The notes under the pieces are model-generated. The model searched no databases, had not been told where the DNA came from, and was given only the letters and a program-made list of their open reading frames with translations. Source: Frankiaceae bacterium (GTDB lineage Bacteria; Actinomycetota; Actinomycetes; Mycobacteriales; SCTD01). Taken from it: a stretch of DNA of 6,453 nucleotides. The translations under genes and the position numbers were made by a program. The stretch spans positions 1 to 6,453 of the forward strand of contig CANKBT010000181.1 in NCBI GenBank assembly GCA_947479995.1, given 5' to 3'. Of this stretch, positions 1 through 5,065 are shown piece by piece; position 1 is the first letter of the stretch; each line of letters starts with the position of its first letter.

Positions 1-467
1 ACGCCGGCCTGGCCGGCCACGACGGTGAGCTGCTGCACGGCGCTCGGGCGCTGGAGGTCGCAGGCCACGAGCAGCGGCGCGTGGCCCTGCGCCTTGAGCC
101 AGCGGCCGAGCTTGCCGGCCAGGGTGGTCTTGCCGGCGCCCTGCAGGCCGGCGAGCAGGATGACCGTCGGCGGCGTCTTGGCCAGGCGCAGGTGGCGGGT
201 CTCACCGCCGAGGATGCCGACGAGCTCCTCGTCGACGATCTTGATGACCTGCTGGGCCGGGTTGAGCGCCTGGCTGACCTCCGAGCCGCGCGCCCGCTCC
301 TTGACGTTGCCGATGAAGGCCTTGACGACCGGCAGCGCGACGTCGGCCTCGAGCAGCGCGATGCGGATCTCGCGCGCGGTGGCGTCGATGTCGGCGTCGG
401 ACAGCCGGCCCTTGCCCCGCAGCGAGGTGAAGACCTTGTCCAGCCGGTCGGAGAGCGTGTCGAACAC
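1..467 (-). CDS. ffh: Signal recognition particle GTPase Ffh (SRP54), N-terminal part, cut by left window edge
   Basis: Ffh binds 4.5S/SRP RNA and signal sequences of nascent membrane proteins and delivers ribosomes to FtsY at the membrane. The first 155 codons are present; the rest of the G domain and the M domain lie off the left edge. Seen: N-terminus MFDTLSDRLDKVF, the typical Ffh N-domain helix; the ALLEADV motif at residues 37-43; P-loop GLQGAGKTT at 107-115; and a CDLQRPSAV segment at 136-144 matching the actinobacterial Ffh G2 region. The GTG at 467 is the only possible start, because an in-frame TAG sits four codons upstream (477-479). No good Shine-Dalgarno precedes it. It lies 26 bp after the glnD stop in the same direction, so read-through or coupled expression from glnD is plausible (inference). 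The glnD-ffh adjacency is known in Streptomyces and Mycobacterium. Identity is very secure. Confidence 0.97.
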   Translation of the reverse strand, partial: MFDTLSDRLDKVFTSLRGKGRLSDADIDATAREIRIALLEADVALPVVKAFIGNVKERARGSEVSQALNPAQQVIKIVDEELVGILGGETRHLRLAKTPPTVILLAGLQGAGKTTLAGKLGRWLKAQGHAPLLVACDLQRPSAVQQLTVVAGQAG

Positions 468-493
468 GTCGGCAGCCTAGTCCGCGCCCCCGC

Positions 494-2779
494 TCACGAC
501 AGGACTGCGAGCACCTCGCGCTCGACCCGCGCGCGCAGCGCGGGGTCGCCGAGCGGCGCGCCGTCGGGGCCGACGACGTAGAAGGCGTCGACCACGTCGG
601 CGCCGAGCGTCGACACGTGGGCGGTGCGCACGTCGAGCCCGCAGTCGGCGAGCGCGGCGGTGATCCGGTGCAGCACGCCGAGCGCGTCGGCGGCCCGCAC
701 CTCCACGACCGTGCTCGCCTCCGACGCGTCGTCGACCAGGCGCACCGCGGGCGGGGCGGCGGGCAGCGGCCCGGGCCGGTCGTAGGCCCGCTCGCGCTCG
801 GCGAGCACGGCGCGCAGCGGCAGCTCGCCGTCGACCGCCCGCCGCAGGTCGTCGCGGACGACCGCCCAGTCGGGCAGCGCGCCGAAGCGCGGCGCGACGC
901 GCAGCACGGTGACGGCGAGGTCGCCGGCCTGCGACGTCCAGGCCGAGCGCACGTCGAGGCGGTGCAGCGCGCAGACGCCGGCCGACAGCGCCAGCAGGCC
1001 GGGGCGGTCGGGCGCGACGACCGTCACCTCGTCCTCCCGCGCCGCCAGGCCGAAGCGGCCGGTGGCGACCAGCTCCGACTGCCAGTCCTGCAGCGGCGGG
1101 GGCGGCGGCAGCGGGCGGCCGGCGAGCAGCGCGTGCGTGCGGCGGACCAGCCCCGCCACGAGCTGCGCCTTCCACGCCGACCACGCGGCCGGCCCGGTGG
1201 CGAGCGAGTCGGCCTCGGTGAGCGCGTGCAGCAGGTCGAGCGCGTCGGCGTCGCCCACCGCGTCGGCGACCGCGCGCGCGGTCGCCGGGTCGTCGAGGTC
1301 GCGGCGGGTGGCGACGTCGGGCAGCAGCAGGTGGTGCCGGCACAGCTGCACGAGCACGGCCGTGTCGGCCGCGTCGAGCCCCAGCCGCGGGCCGATGCCC
1401 GCGAGCAGGCGGACGCCGACCTCGGTGTGGTCGCCGGGCAGCCCCTTGCCGATGTCGTGGAGCAGCGCGCCGAGCAGCAGCAGGTCGGGGCGGGCGACCC
1501 GGCGGGTGAGCGCCGCCGCCCCGGCCGCCGCCTCGAGCAGGTGCCGGTCGACGGTGAAGCGGTGGTAGCTGTTGCGCTGCGGCCGGCTGCGCACGTGGTC
1601 CCACTCGGGCAGCAGCGGGGCGAGCAGCCCGGCGTGGTCGAGCGCCTCGACGACGGGCACGGCCGGGGCGCCCGCGGCCAGCAGGCCGACGAAGGCGTCG
1701 AGCGCGGGGCGGGGCCACGGCACCGGCACCGGCGGGCACTGCTGCGCCAGCCGGTCGAGCGTGCCCGGCGAGACGGGCAGGCCCGCCCACGCCGCGGCCT
1801 GGGCGACGCGCAGCGGCAGCACCGGGTCCGAGGCCGGGTCGGCGTCGCGCGCGAGCACCACCTCGCCGTCCTGGGCGACGACGTCGTCGGCCAGCGGCCG
1901 GCGGTCCGGCCCGCGCCGACGGCCGAGCAGGCGGCGGGGCGGCGCCGGCGGCAGCGCGCGGCGCCAGGTCGTGTCGGTCGCGTACGCGATGGTCCGCGCC
2001 GCGCTCGACACGGCGACCATGAGCGCGTCGGCGTCCTCGACGCCGAGGGCGGCCGCCACCGCGTCCTGCTCCTGCAGCAGCAGCCGGTCGGCCGGGCGGC
2101 GGCCGGCGCGGGCCGTGCGGCGGTGCAGCTCGCCGCGGACGTCGAGCAGCACGCCCGCCGCGGCGCGCACCTGCTCGCCCGGCGGGTCGGCGACCTGGGC
2201 GACGGCGAGCGCCTGCAGGGCGTGCACGTCGCGCAGGCCGCCGCGCGCCTCCTTGAGGTCGGGCTCGAGCAGGAACGCCACCTCGCCGTGCGCGCGCGCC
2301 CGCTCCAGGCCGGACTCGCGCAGGGCGGGCAGGCGGGTGCGGGCGCGGTCGCGCCACGCGGCGCGGGTGGCGGCGACCAGCTGCGCCGAGAGCGCGGCGT
2401 CGCCGGCGACGTGCCGCGCGTCGAGCAGGCCGAGCGCGGCCTTGAGGTCCTCGCGCGCGACGGCGACGGCCTGCGCGACGGTGCGCACGGCGTGGTCGAG
2501 GCCGACGCCGGCGTCCCACACGGGGTACCAGACCGCGTCGGCGAGGGCGCCGACCTCCGCGGGGTCGCGCCCCTCGGAATGCACGAGCACGAGGTCGAGG
2601 TCGCTGCCGGGCGACAGCTCGCGGCGGCCGGCGCTGCCGACCGCGACGAGCGCCACGCCCTCGCCCGGCTCGCCGAGCAGCCGCTGCAGCCAGCGGTCGT
2701 GCGCGGCGACGAGGGCCTCGCGCAGCGCCGCGCCCGTCAGCGACCGGTCGTCCAGCAGCGCCTGCCGCTCCGCCCTCAC
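494..2779 (-). CDS. glnD: Bifunctional PII nucleotidyltransferase / nucleotidyl-removing enzyme GlnD
   Basis: GlnD covalently modifies PII on a T-loop tyrosine when nitrogen is short and removes the group when glutamine is high. In enterics the group is UMP; in studied actinobacteria (Corynebacterium, Streptomyces) it is AMP, so adenylylation is the likelier reaction here (inference). Length is 761 residues, within the range of actinobacterial GlnD and shorter than the 890 of E. coli. Domains: nucleotidyltransferase with VGSAGRRELSPGSDLDL at 47-63 (G48, S49, D60, D62); family motif LEPDLKEARGGLRD at 171-184; HD domain about 400-545 with FTVDRH at 408-413, LLHDIGKG at 439-446, RHH at 481-483 and the TEAD segment near 521-524; ACT 1 about 584-650 (APDRPGLL); ACT 2 about 690-760. 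A polyproline linker, P558-P562, precedes ACT 1. Both catalytic sites look intact. The start is GTG 2779, with AGGAGG five bases upstream. It lies 82 bp after the second PII gene, with a hairpin between. Confidence 0.97.
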   Translation of the reverse strand: MRAERQALLDDRSLTGAALREALVAAHDRWLQRLLGEPGEGVALVAVGSAGRRELSPGSDLDLVLVHSEGRDPAEVGALADAVWYPVWDAGVGLDHAVRTVAQAVAVAREDLKAALGLLDARHVAGDAALSAQLVAATRAAWRDRARTRLPALRESGLERARAHGEVAFLLEPDLKEARGGLRDVHALQALAVAQVADPPGEQVRAAAGVLLDVRGELHRRTARAGRRPADRLLLQEQDAVAAALGVEDADALMVAVSSAARTIAYATDTTWRRALPPAPPRRLLGRRRGPDRRPLADDVVAQDGEVVLARDADPASDPVLPLRVAQAAAWAGLPVSPGTLDRLAQQCPPVPVPWPRPALDAFVGLLAAGAPAVPVVEALDHAGLLAPLLPEWDHVRSRPQRNSYHRFTVDRHLLEAAAGAAALTRRVARPDLLLLGALLHDIGKGLPGDHTEVGVRLLAGIGPRLGLDAADTAVLVQLCRHHLLLPDVATRRDLDDPATARAVADAVGDADALDLLHALTEADSLATGPAAWSAWKAQLVAGLVRRTHALLAGRPLPPPPPLQDWQSELVATGRFGLAAREDEVTVVAPDRPGLLALSAGVCALHRLDVRSAWTSQAGDLAVTVLRVAPRFGALPDWAVVRDDLRRAVDGELPLRAVLAERERAYDRPGPLPAAPPAVRLVDDASEASTVVEVRAADALGVLHRITAALADCGLDVRTAHVSTLGADVVDAFYVVGPDGAPLGDPALRARVEREVLAVLS

Positions 2780-2784
2780 GCGCC

Positions 2785-2790
2785 CCTCCT
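2785..2790 (-). promoter_or_regulatory. Ribosome binding site of glnD
   Basis: A perfect AGGAGG (minus strand, 2790 down to 2785) lies five bases before the GTG at 2779. It fixes the glnD start and shows that glnD has its own strong ribosome entry site rather than depending on coupling to the PII genes. Confidence 0.85.
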
Positions 2791-2803
2791 CACCTGCTCA
2801 GCG

Positions 2804-2838
2804 CGAGGGGGCCCGCGGCGCTGCCGCGGACCCCCTCG
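2804..2838 (-). promoter_or_regulatory. Strong intercistronic hairpin between the second PII gene and glnD
   Basis: Outer arms CGAGGGGG (2804-2811) and CCCCCTCG (2831-2838) pair perfectly over 8 bp. After one C/A mismatch, inner arms CCGCGGC (2813-2819) and GCCGCGG (2823-2829) pair over 7 bp around a 3-nt loop. It lies 23 bp after the PII stop and 13 bp before the glnD Shine-Dalgarno. No T-run follows in the transcribed direction, so it is not a classical intrinsic terminator. It may partly terminate transcription, stabilise the upstream mRNA's 3' end or mark a processing site. Any of these would lower glnD output relative to amtB and PII (inference). Confidence 0.65.
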
Positions 2839-2861
2839 GCGGTCCTGTCGTGCTGCTCCGG

Positions 2862-3200
2862 CTAGAGCGCCTCGGGGCCGCGCTCGCCGGTGCGGACCCG
2901 GACGACGTCGTCGACCGGGACCACCCACACCTTGCCGTCGCCGATCGAGCCGGTGCTCGCCGCGGCGACCACCACGTCGACGACGCGCGCCGCGTCGGCG
3001 TCGTCGACGAGCACCTCGAGGCGCACCTTGGGCACGAAGGCGACGGTGTACTCCGCGCCCCGGTAGACCTCGGTGTGGCCGCGCTGGCGGCCGAACCCCT
3101 GCACCTCGCTGACGGTCAGGCCCTGGACGCCGGCCGCCTCCAGCGCGGTCTTGACCTCGTCGAGCTTGAACGGCTTGAGGATCGCGGTCACGAGCTTCAC
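2862..3200 (-). CDS. glnK: Nitrogen regulatory protein PII, second (downstream) copy, GlnK/GlnB family
   Basis: PII is a homotrimeric sensor of ATP/ADP, 2-oxoglutarate and, through GlnD, glutamine; it controls AmtB and nitrogen enzymes by docking. Complete at 112 residues, the standard family length. Seen: N-terminus with AILKPFKLDEVK (6-17); T-loop GFGRQRGHTEVYRGAEY (35-51), with both Y46 and the modification-site Y51; the PII C-terminal signature TGSIGDGKVWV (83-93); and the closing RVRTGERG (101-108). Start is GTG 3200, overlapping the TGA of the first copy by 4 bp (GTGA), which implies translational coupling. A purine-rich Shine-Dalgarno-like tract lies in the end of the first copy. By hand count it matches the first copy at 93 of 112 residues. 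Changes cluster at 61-82 (for example A71/R72/D75/A79 against V71/D72/G75/K79) and in the N-terminal helix. Whether to call it glnK or glnB is uncertain; the linkage to amtB favours glnK. Confidence 0.95.
   Translation of the reverse strand: MKLVTAILKPFKLDEVKTALEAAGVQGLTVSEVQGFGRQRGHTEVYRGAEYTVAFVPKVRLEVLVDDADAARVVDVVVAAASTGSIGDGKVWVVPVDDVVRVRTGERGPEAL
3021..3125 (-). repeat. T-loop coding direct repeat, copy in the second PII gene
   Basis: This stretch encodes residues 26-60. It matches 3356-3460 at 103 of 105 bases, mismatching only at 3090 and 3096. The first 69 bases (3021-3089) are identical without a break. The match stops abruptly at both ends although the surrounding sequence is also homologous PII coding sequence. 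Confidence 0.9.
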
Positions 3201-3535
3201 AGGGCCTCAGCCCCCCTCTCCCCGGTGCGGACCCGGACGACCTCGTCGACCGGTGTCACCCACACCTTGCCGTCCCCGATGCTGCCGGTCTGCGCCGCCT
3301 TGGCGATGACGCCCAGCACGTCGACCGCGTCGGCGTCGTCGACGACGACCTCGATGCGCACCTTGGGCACGAAGGCGACGGTGTACTCCGCGCCCCGGTA
3401 GACCTCGGTGTGGCCGCGCTGGCGACCGAAGCCCTGCACCTCGCTGACGGTCAGGCCCTGCACCCCGAACACCTCGAGGGCGGACTTCACGTCGTCGAGC
3501 TTGAAGGGCTTGACGATCGCCGTCACGAGCCTCAC
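3197..3535 (-). CDS. glnK: Nitrogen regulatory protein PII, first (amtB-proximal) copy, GlnK family
   Basis: PII signal protein encoded directly after the ammonium channel gene, the classic GlnK position; it should plug AmtB through its T-loop when ammonium rises. Complete at 112 residues. Seen: AIVKPFKLDDVKSALE (6-21); T-loop GFGRQRGHTEVYRGAEY (35-51) with Y46 and Y51; TGSIGDGKVWV (83-93); RVRTGERG (101-108). All nucleotide-binding landmarks are kept. The start is GTG 3535, whose GTGA overlaps the amtB TGA (3534-3532). It is the only start giving the normal PII N-terminus. No clear Shine-Dalgarno precedes it, so translation probably depends on ribosomes finishing amtB (inference). Its stop in turn overlaps the start of the second copy. 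The two copies are identical over residues 24-60, so they should recognise the same T-loop partners, but they differ in the N-terminal helix and around residues 61-82. Confidence 0.96.
   Translation of the reverse strand: MRLVTAIVKPFKLDDVKSALEVFGVQGLTVSEVQGFGRQRGHTEVYRGAEYTVAFVPKVRIEVVVDDADAVDVLGVIAKAAQTGSIGDGKVWVTPVDEVVRVRTGERGAEAL
3205..3223 (-). promoter_or_regulatory. Embedded Shine-Dalgarno region of the second PII gene
   Basis: On the minus strand the last codons of the first PII copy form a purine run, GGGGAGAGGGGGG (3223-3211), followed by GAGG at 3208-3205, four bases before GTG 3200. At the same residues the second copy uses CGC and GGC where this copy uses AGG and GGG. The unusual codons here therefore probably serve the ribosome entry site of the next gene (inference). 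Confidence 0.55.
3356..3460 (-). repeat. T-loop coding direct repeat, copy in the first PII gene
   Basis: Partner of 3021-3125, offset by exactly 335 bp, the spacing of the two PII genes, with no indels and two mismatches (3425, 3431). It encodes residues 26-60, including the whole T-loop. Confidence 0.9.
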
Positions 3536-4923
3536 GCGTCGACCCGCGAGGAGGACGGCAGGCCGGTGCCCGTGAGCGACGCGCCGCCGCCGATGCCGCC
3601 CAGCTCGTACGCCGTCTCGGCGTGCGTGACCTGGTCGATCCCGAGCTCCTCCTCCTCCTCGGGGATGCGGATCCCGATCGTCGCCTTGAGCAGCAGCGCG
3701 ATGAGCAGCGTGCCGACGAAGGAGAAGGCGAGCACGGCGCCGGCCGCGAGCGCCTGCTTGCCGAGCACCCCGAGGCTGCCGCCGTCGACGAGGCTCTCCT
3801 CGAGCAGGTGGGTCTGGTCGCCGACGACGCCGATCATCAGCGTGCCGACGAGGCCGCCGACGAGGTGCACGCCGACCACGTCGAGCGCGTCGTCGTAGCC
3901 GAGCCGGTTCTTCAGCGTGACGGCCAGCGCGCAGACCGCGCCGGCGACCACGCCGATGGCGATGGCGCCCCAGGCGTTGACGAAGCCGCAGGCGGGGGTG
4001 ATGGCGACCAGGCCGGCGACGGCGCCGGACGCCGCGCCCAGGGTGGTCATGTGGCCGTCGCGCAGCTTCTCCACGCCGAGCCAGCCGAGCACCGCGGCCG
4101 CCGTGGCGACCTGCGTGTTGATGAGCACCAGGCCGGAGTAGGCGGTCGAGCCGAGCGTCGAGCCGACGTTGAAGCCGAACCAGCCGAACCACAGCAGGCC
4201 GGTGCCGAGCATGACGAACGGCAGGTTGTGCGGGCGCATCGGCTGCTTGCGGAAGCCGCGGCGCTTGCCGAGCACGAGGATGAGCGCGAGGGCCGCCGCG
4301 CCGGCGTTGATGTGCACCGCGGTGCCGCCGGCGAGGTCGAAGGCGCCGAGCCGGTTGACGATCCAGCCGCCGCTGTCCTCGGCGAAGAAGCCGTTCGCGA
4401 AGCCGGCCGCCTGGCCGCCCTCCTCGGCCACGCCGAAGGCGAAGACCCAGTGGGCGACGGGGAAGTAGATGACGGTGACCCAGATCGCCGCGAAGACCAT
4501 CCAGGCGCCGAACTTCATGCGGTCGGCGACCGCGCCGCTGATGAGCGCGACGGTGATGATCGCGAACATCATCTGGAAGCCCGCGAAGACGATGTCGGGC
4601 AGCGCGTAGGTGTTGGTGACCGCGTCGGCCTCCACCGCGCCGAAGGTCGCGCCGTTCGTCAGGTCGCCGAGCCCGACGAGGCCGCTGCTCCAGCCCCACA
4701 GGCCGTTCTGGTCGGCGCCGAAGGTGATCGCGTAGCCGACGACCACCCAGAGCACGCTGACGATGGCGATGGCGCTGAAGCTCATCATCATCATGTTGAG
4801 GACGCTCTTGGAGCGGCTCATGCCGCCGTAGAAGAACGCCAGGCCGGGGGTCATGAGCAGCACCAGTGCGGCGCTGACCAGGATGAACCCGGTGTTGGCA
4901 CCGTCGATGAGCGCGGGTTCCAT
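3532..4923 (-). CDS. amtB: Ammonium transporter AmtB (Amt/MEP/Rh family)
   Basis: Trimeric inner-membrane channel that takes up ammonium when it is scarce. 463 residues with about eleven hydrophobic segments (roughly 12-32, 50-68, 110-130, 137-163, 202-218, 233-253, 262-282, 293-309, 315-335, 349-367, 391-412), as expected for Amt. Seen: N-terminal MTPGLAFFYGGMSRSKSVLN (24-43); family signature DLAGGTAVHINAG (196-208), giving the conserved D196 and first pore histidine H204; DVVGVHLVGG (348-357) with the second pore histidine H353; FAGFQMMFA (113-121), whose phenylalanines fit the periplasmic gate. The cytoplasmic tail from about 415, IPEEEEELGIDQVTHAETAY, is the conserved region that contacts GlnK. 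The start is ATG 4923 with AGGAG four bases upstream. The stop overlaps the first PII start. Three GlnR-like sites upstream suggest induction under nitrogen limitation. No key residue is missing. Confidence 0.98.
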   Translation of the reverse strand: MEPALIDGANTGFILVSAALVLLMTPGLAFFYGGMSRSKSVLNMMMMSFSAIAIVSVLWVVVGYAITFGADQNGLWGWSSGLVGLGDLTNGATFGAVEADAVTNTYALPDIVFAGFQMMFAIITVALISGAVADRMKFGAWMVFAAIWVTVIYFPVAHWVFAFGVAEEGGQAAGFANGFFAEDSGGWIVNRLGAFDLAGGTAVHINAGAAALALILVLGKRRGFRKQPMRPHNLPFVMLGTGLLWFGWFGFNVGSTLGSTAYSGLVLINTQVATAAAVLGWLGVEKLRDGHMTTLGAASGAVAGLVAITPACGFVNAWGAIAIGVVAGAVCALAVTLKNRLGYDDALDVVGVHLVGGLVGTLMIGVVGDQTHLLEESLVDGGSLGVLGKQALAAGAVLAFSFVGTLLIALLLKATIGIRIPEEEEELGIDQVTHAETAYELGGIGGGASLTGTGLPSSSRVDA

Positions 4924-4926
4924 GCT

Positions 4927-4953
4927 TCTCCTCTGCTGAGCGGGACGAGGAGA
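4927..4953 (-). promoter_or_regulatory. amtB Shine-Dalgarno within a possible leader hairpin
   Basis: On the minus strand the Shine-Dalgarno region GAGGAGA (4933-4927) lies three bases before the amtB ATG. It is perfectly complementary to TCTCCTC at 4953-4947, with a 13-nt loop between. In the mRNA this 7-bp stem could hide the ribosome binding site. The Shine-Dalgarno itself is certain enough to support the ATG start; the hairpin's function is inference and a 7-bp match could be chance. Confidence 0.5.
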
Positions 4954-4968
4954 GACTGCTGGCGGGGT

Positions 4969-4985
4969 GTTTCAGGCACGGTTCC
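4969..4985 (-). promoter_or_regulatory. Putative GlnR site I (amtB-proximal, degenerate)
   Basis: Read towards amtB this is GGAAC, seven bases, then GAAAC. The published Streptomyces GlnR consensus alternates GTnAC and GAAAC boxes with six-base gaps. The GAAAC box is perfect; the first box and the spacing each deviate by one. It begins 46 bp before the amtB ATG and follows site II by about two helical turns. Confidence 0.5.
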
Positions 4986-4989
4986 GCGC

Positions 4990-5006
4990 CTGTTTCGCCG
5001 ACGTGA
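4990..5006. repeat. 17-bp direct repeat, copy A (covers GlnR site II)
   Basis: CTGTTTCGCCGACGTGA occurs here and again, perfectly, at 5021-5037, start-to-start 31 bp, close to three helical turns. Both copies contain a GlnR-like box pair, so the repeat is probably an operator duplication. Confidence 0.85.
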
Positions 5007-5007
5007 C
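4992..5007 (-). promoter_or_regulatory. Putative GlnR site II (best match)
   Basis: Read towards amtB this is GTCAC, six bases (GTCGGC), then GAAAC: an exact match to the GTnAC-n6-GAAAC unit of the actinobacterial GlnR consensus. It lies 69-84 bp before the amtB ATG, in front of a gene set that is a known GlnR target (amtB-glnK-glnD in Streptomyces). No GlnR gene is in the window, so the regulator is inferred. Confidence 0.7.
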
Positions 5008-5020
5008 ACCTGCGGCCGCT

Positions 5021-5037
5021 CTGTTTCGCCGACGTGA
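5021..5037. repeat. 17-bp direct repeat, copy B (covers GlnR site III)
   Basis: Perfect second copy of 4990-5006. Identity ends at 5037, where the next base is A instead of C; that base is what makes site III slightly weaker than site II. Confidence 0.85.
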
Positions 5038-5038
5038 A
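5023..5038 (-). promoter_or_regulatory. Putative GlnR site III (distal to amtB, near the methyltransferase)
   Basis: Read towards amtB this is TTCAC, six bases (GTCGGC), then GAAAC: one mismatch to GTnAC-n6-GAAAC. It ends 27 bp before the methyltransferase start codon, so a protein bound here could also affect that divergent gene (inference). Confidence 0.6.
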
Positions 5039-5054
5039 CCCCCACCCCAGGACC

Positions 5055-5059
5055 GGAGG
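5055..5059 (+). promoter_or_regulatory. Ribosome binding site of the methyltransferase gene
   Basis: GGAGG lies six bases before GTG 5066. It decides the start: an in-frame GTG at 4967 would add 33 codons but has no suitably spaced Shine-Dalgarno, and the extension would run through the operator repeats. Confidence 0.85.
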
Positions 5060-5065
5060 ACGCCC

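Noticed and set aside
2804..2838. Hairpin after the second PII gene as a classical intrinsic terminator
   Set aside because: No T-run follows it in the transcribed direction, and glnD follows at once in the same direction, so full termination is unlikely. It is kept as a possible attenuator or processing element.
617..3401. Very long open frames on the plus strand opposite glnD and the PII genes (617-3112, 1572-3401)
   Set aside because: Their translations are low-complexity Arg/Ala/Gly/Ser-rich text with no recognisable domain. Such frames are expected opposite GC-rich genes; glnD and the PII genes carry clear motifs on the other strand.
4924..4968. A sigma70-type -10/-35 promoter for amtB
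   Set aside because: I found no convincing hexamer pair between the GlnR-like sites and the ATG. Candidates such as CAGTCT lack a correctly spaced -35, so no promoter core is annotated.
3622..5037. Plus-strand open frame of 471 codons opposite amtB
   Set aside because: Asp/Glu/Ala/His-rich antisense shadow of a gene whose membrane segments and signature motifs are unmistakable.
4967..5065. N-terminal extension of the methyltransferase from GTG 4967
   Set aside because: There is no Shine-Dalgarno at useful spacing, the residues fit no methyltransferase N-terminus, and it would code through the operator repeats. GTG 5066 has GGAGG six bases upstream.
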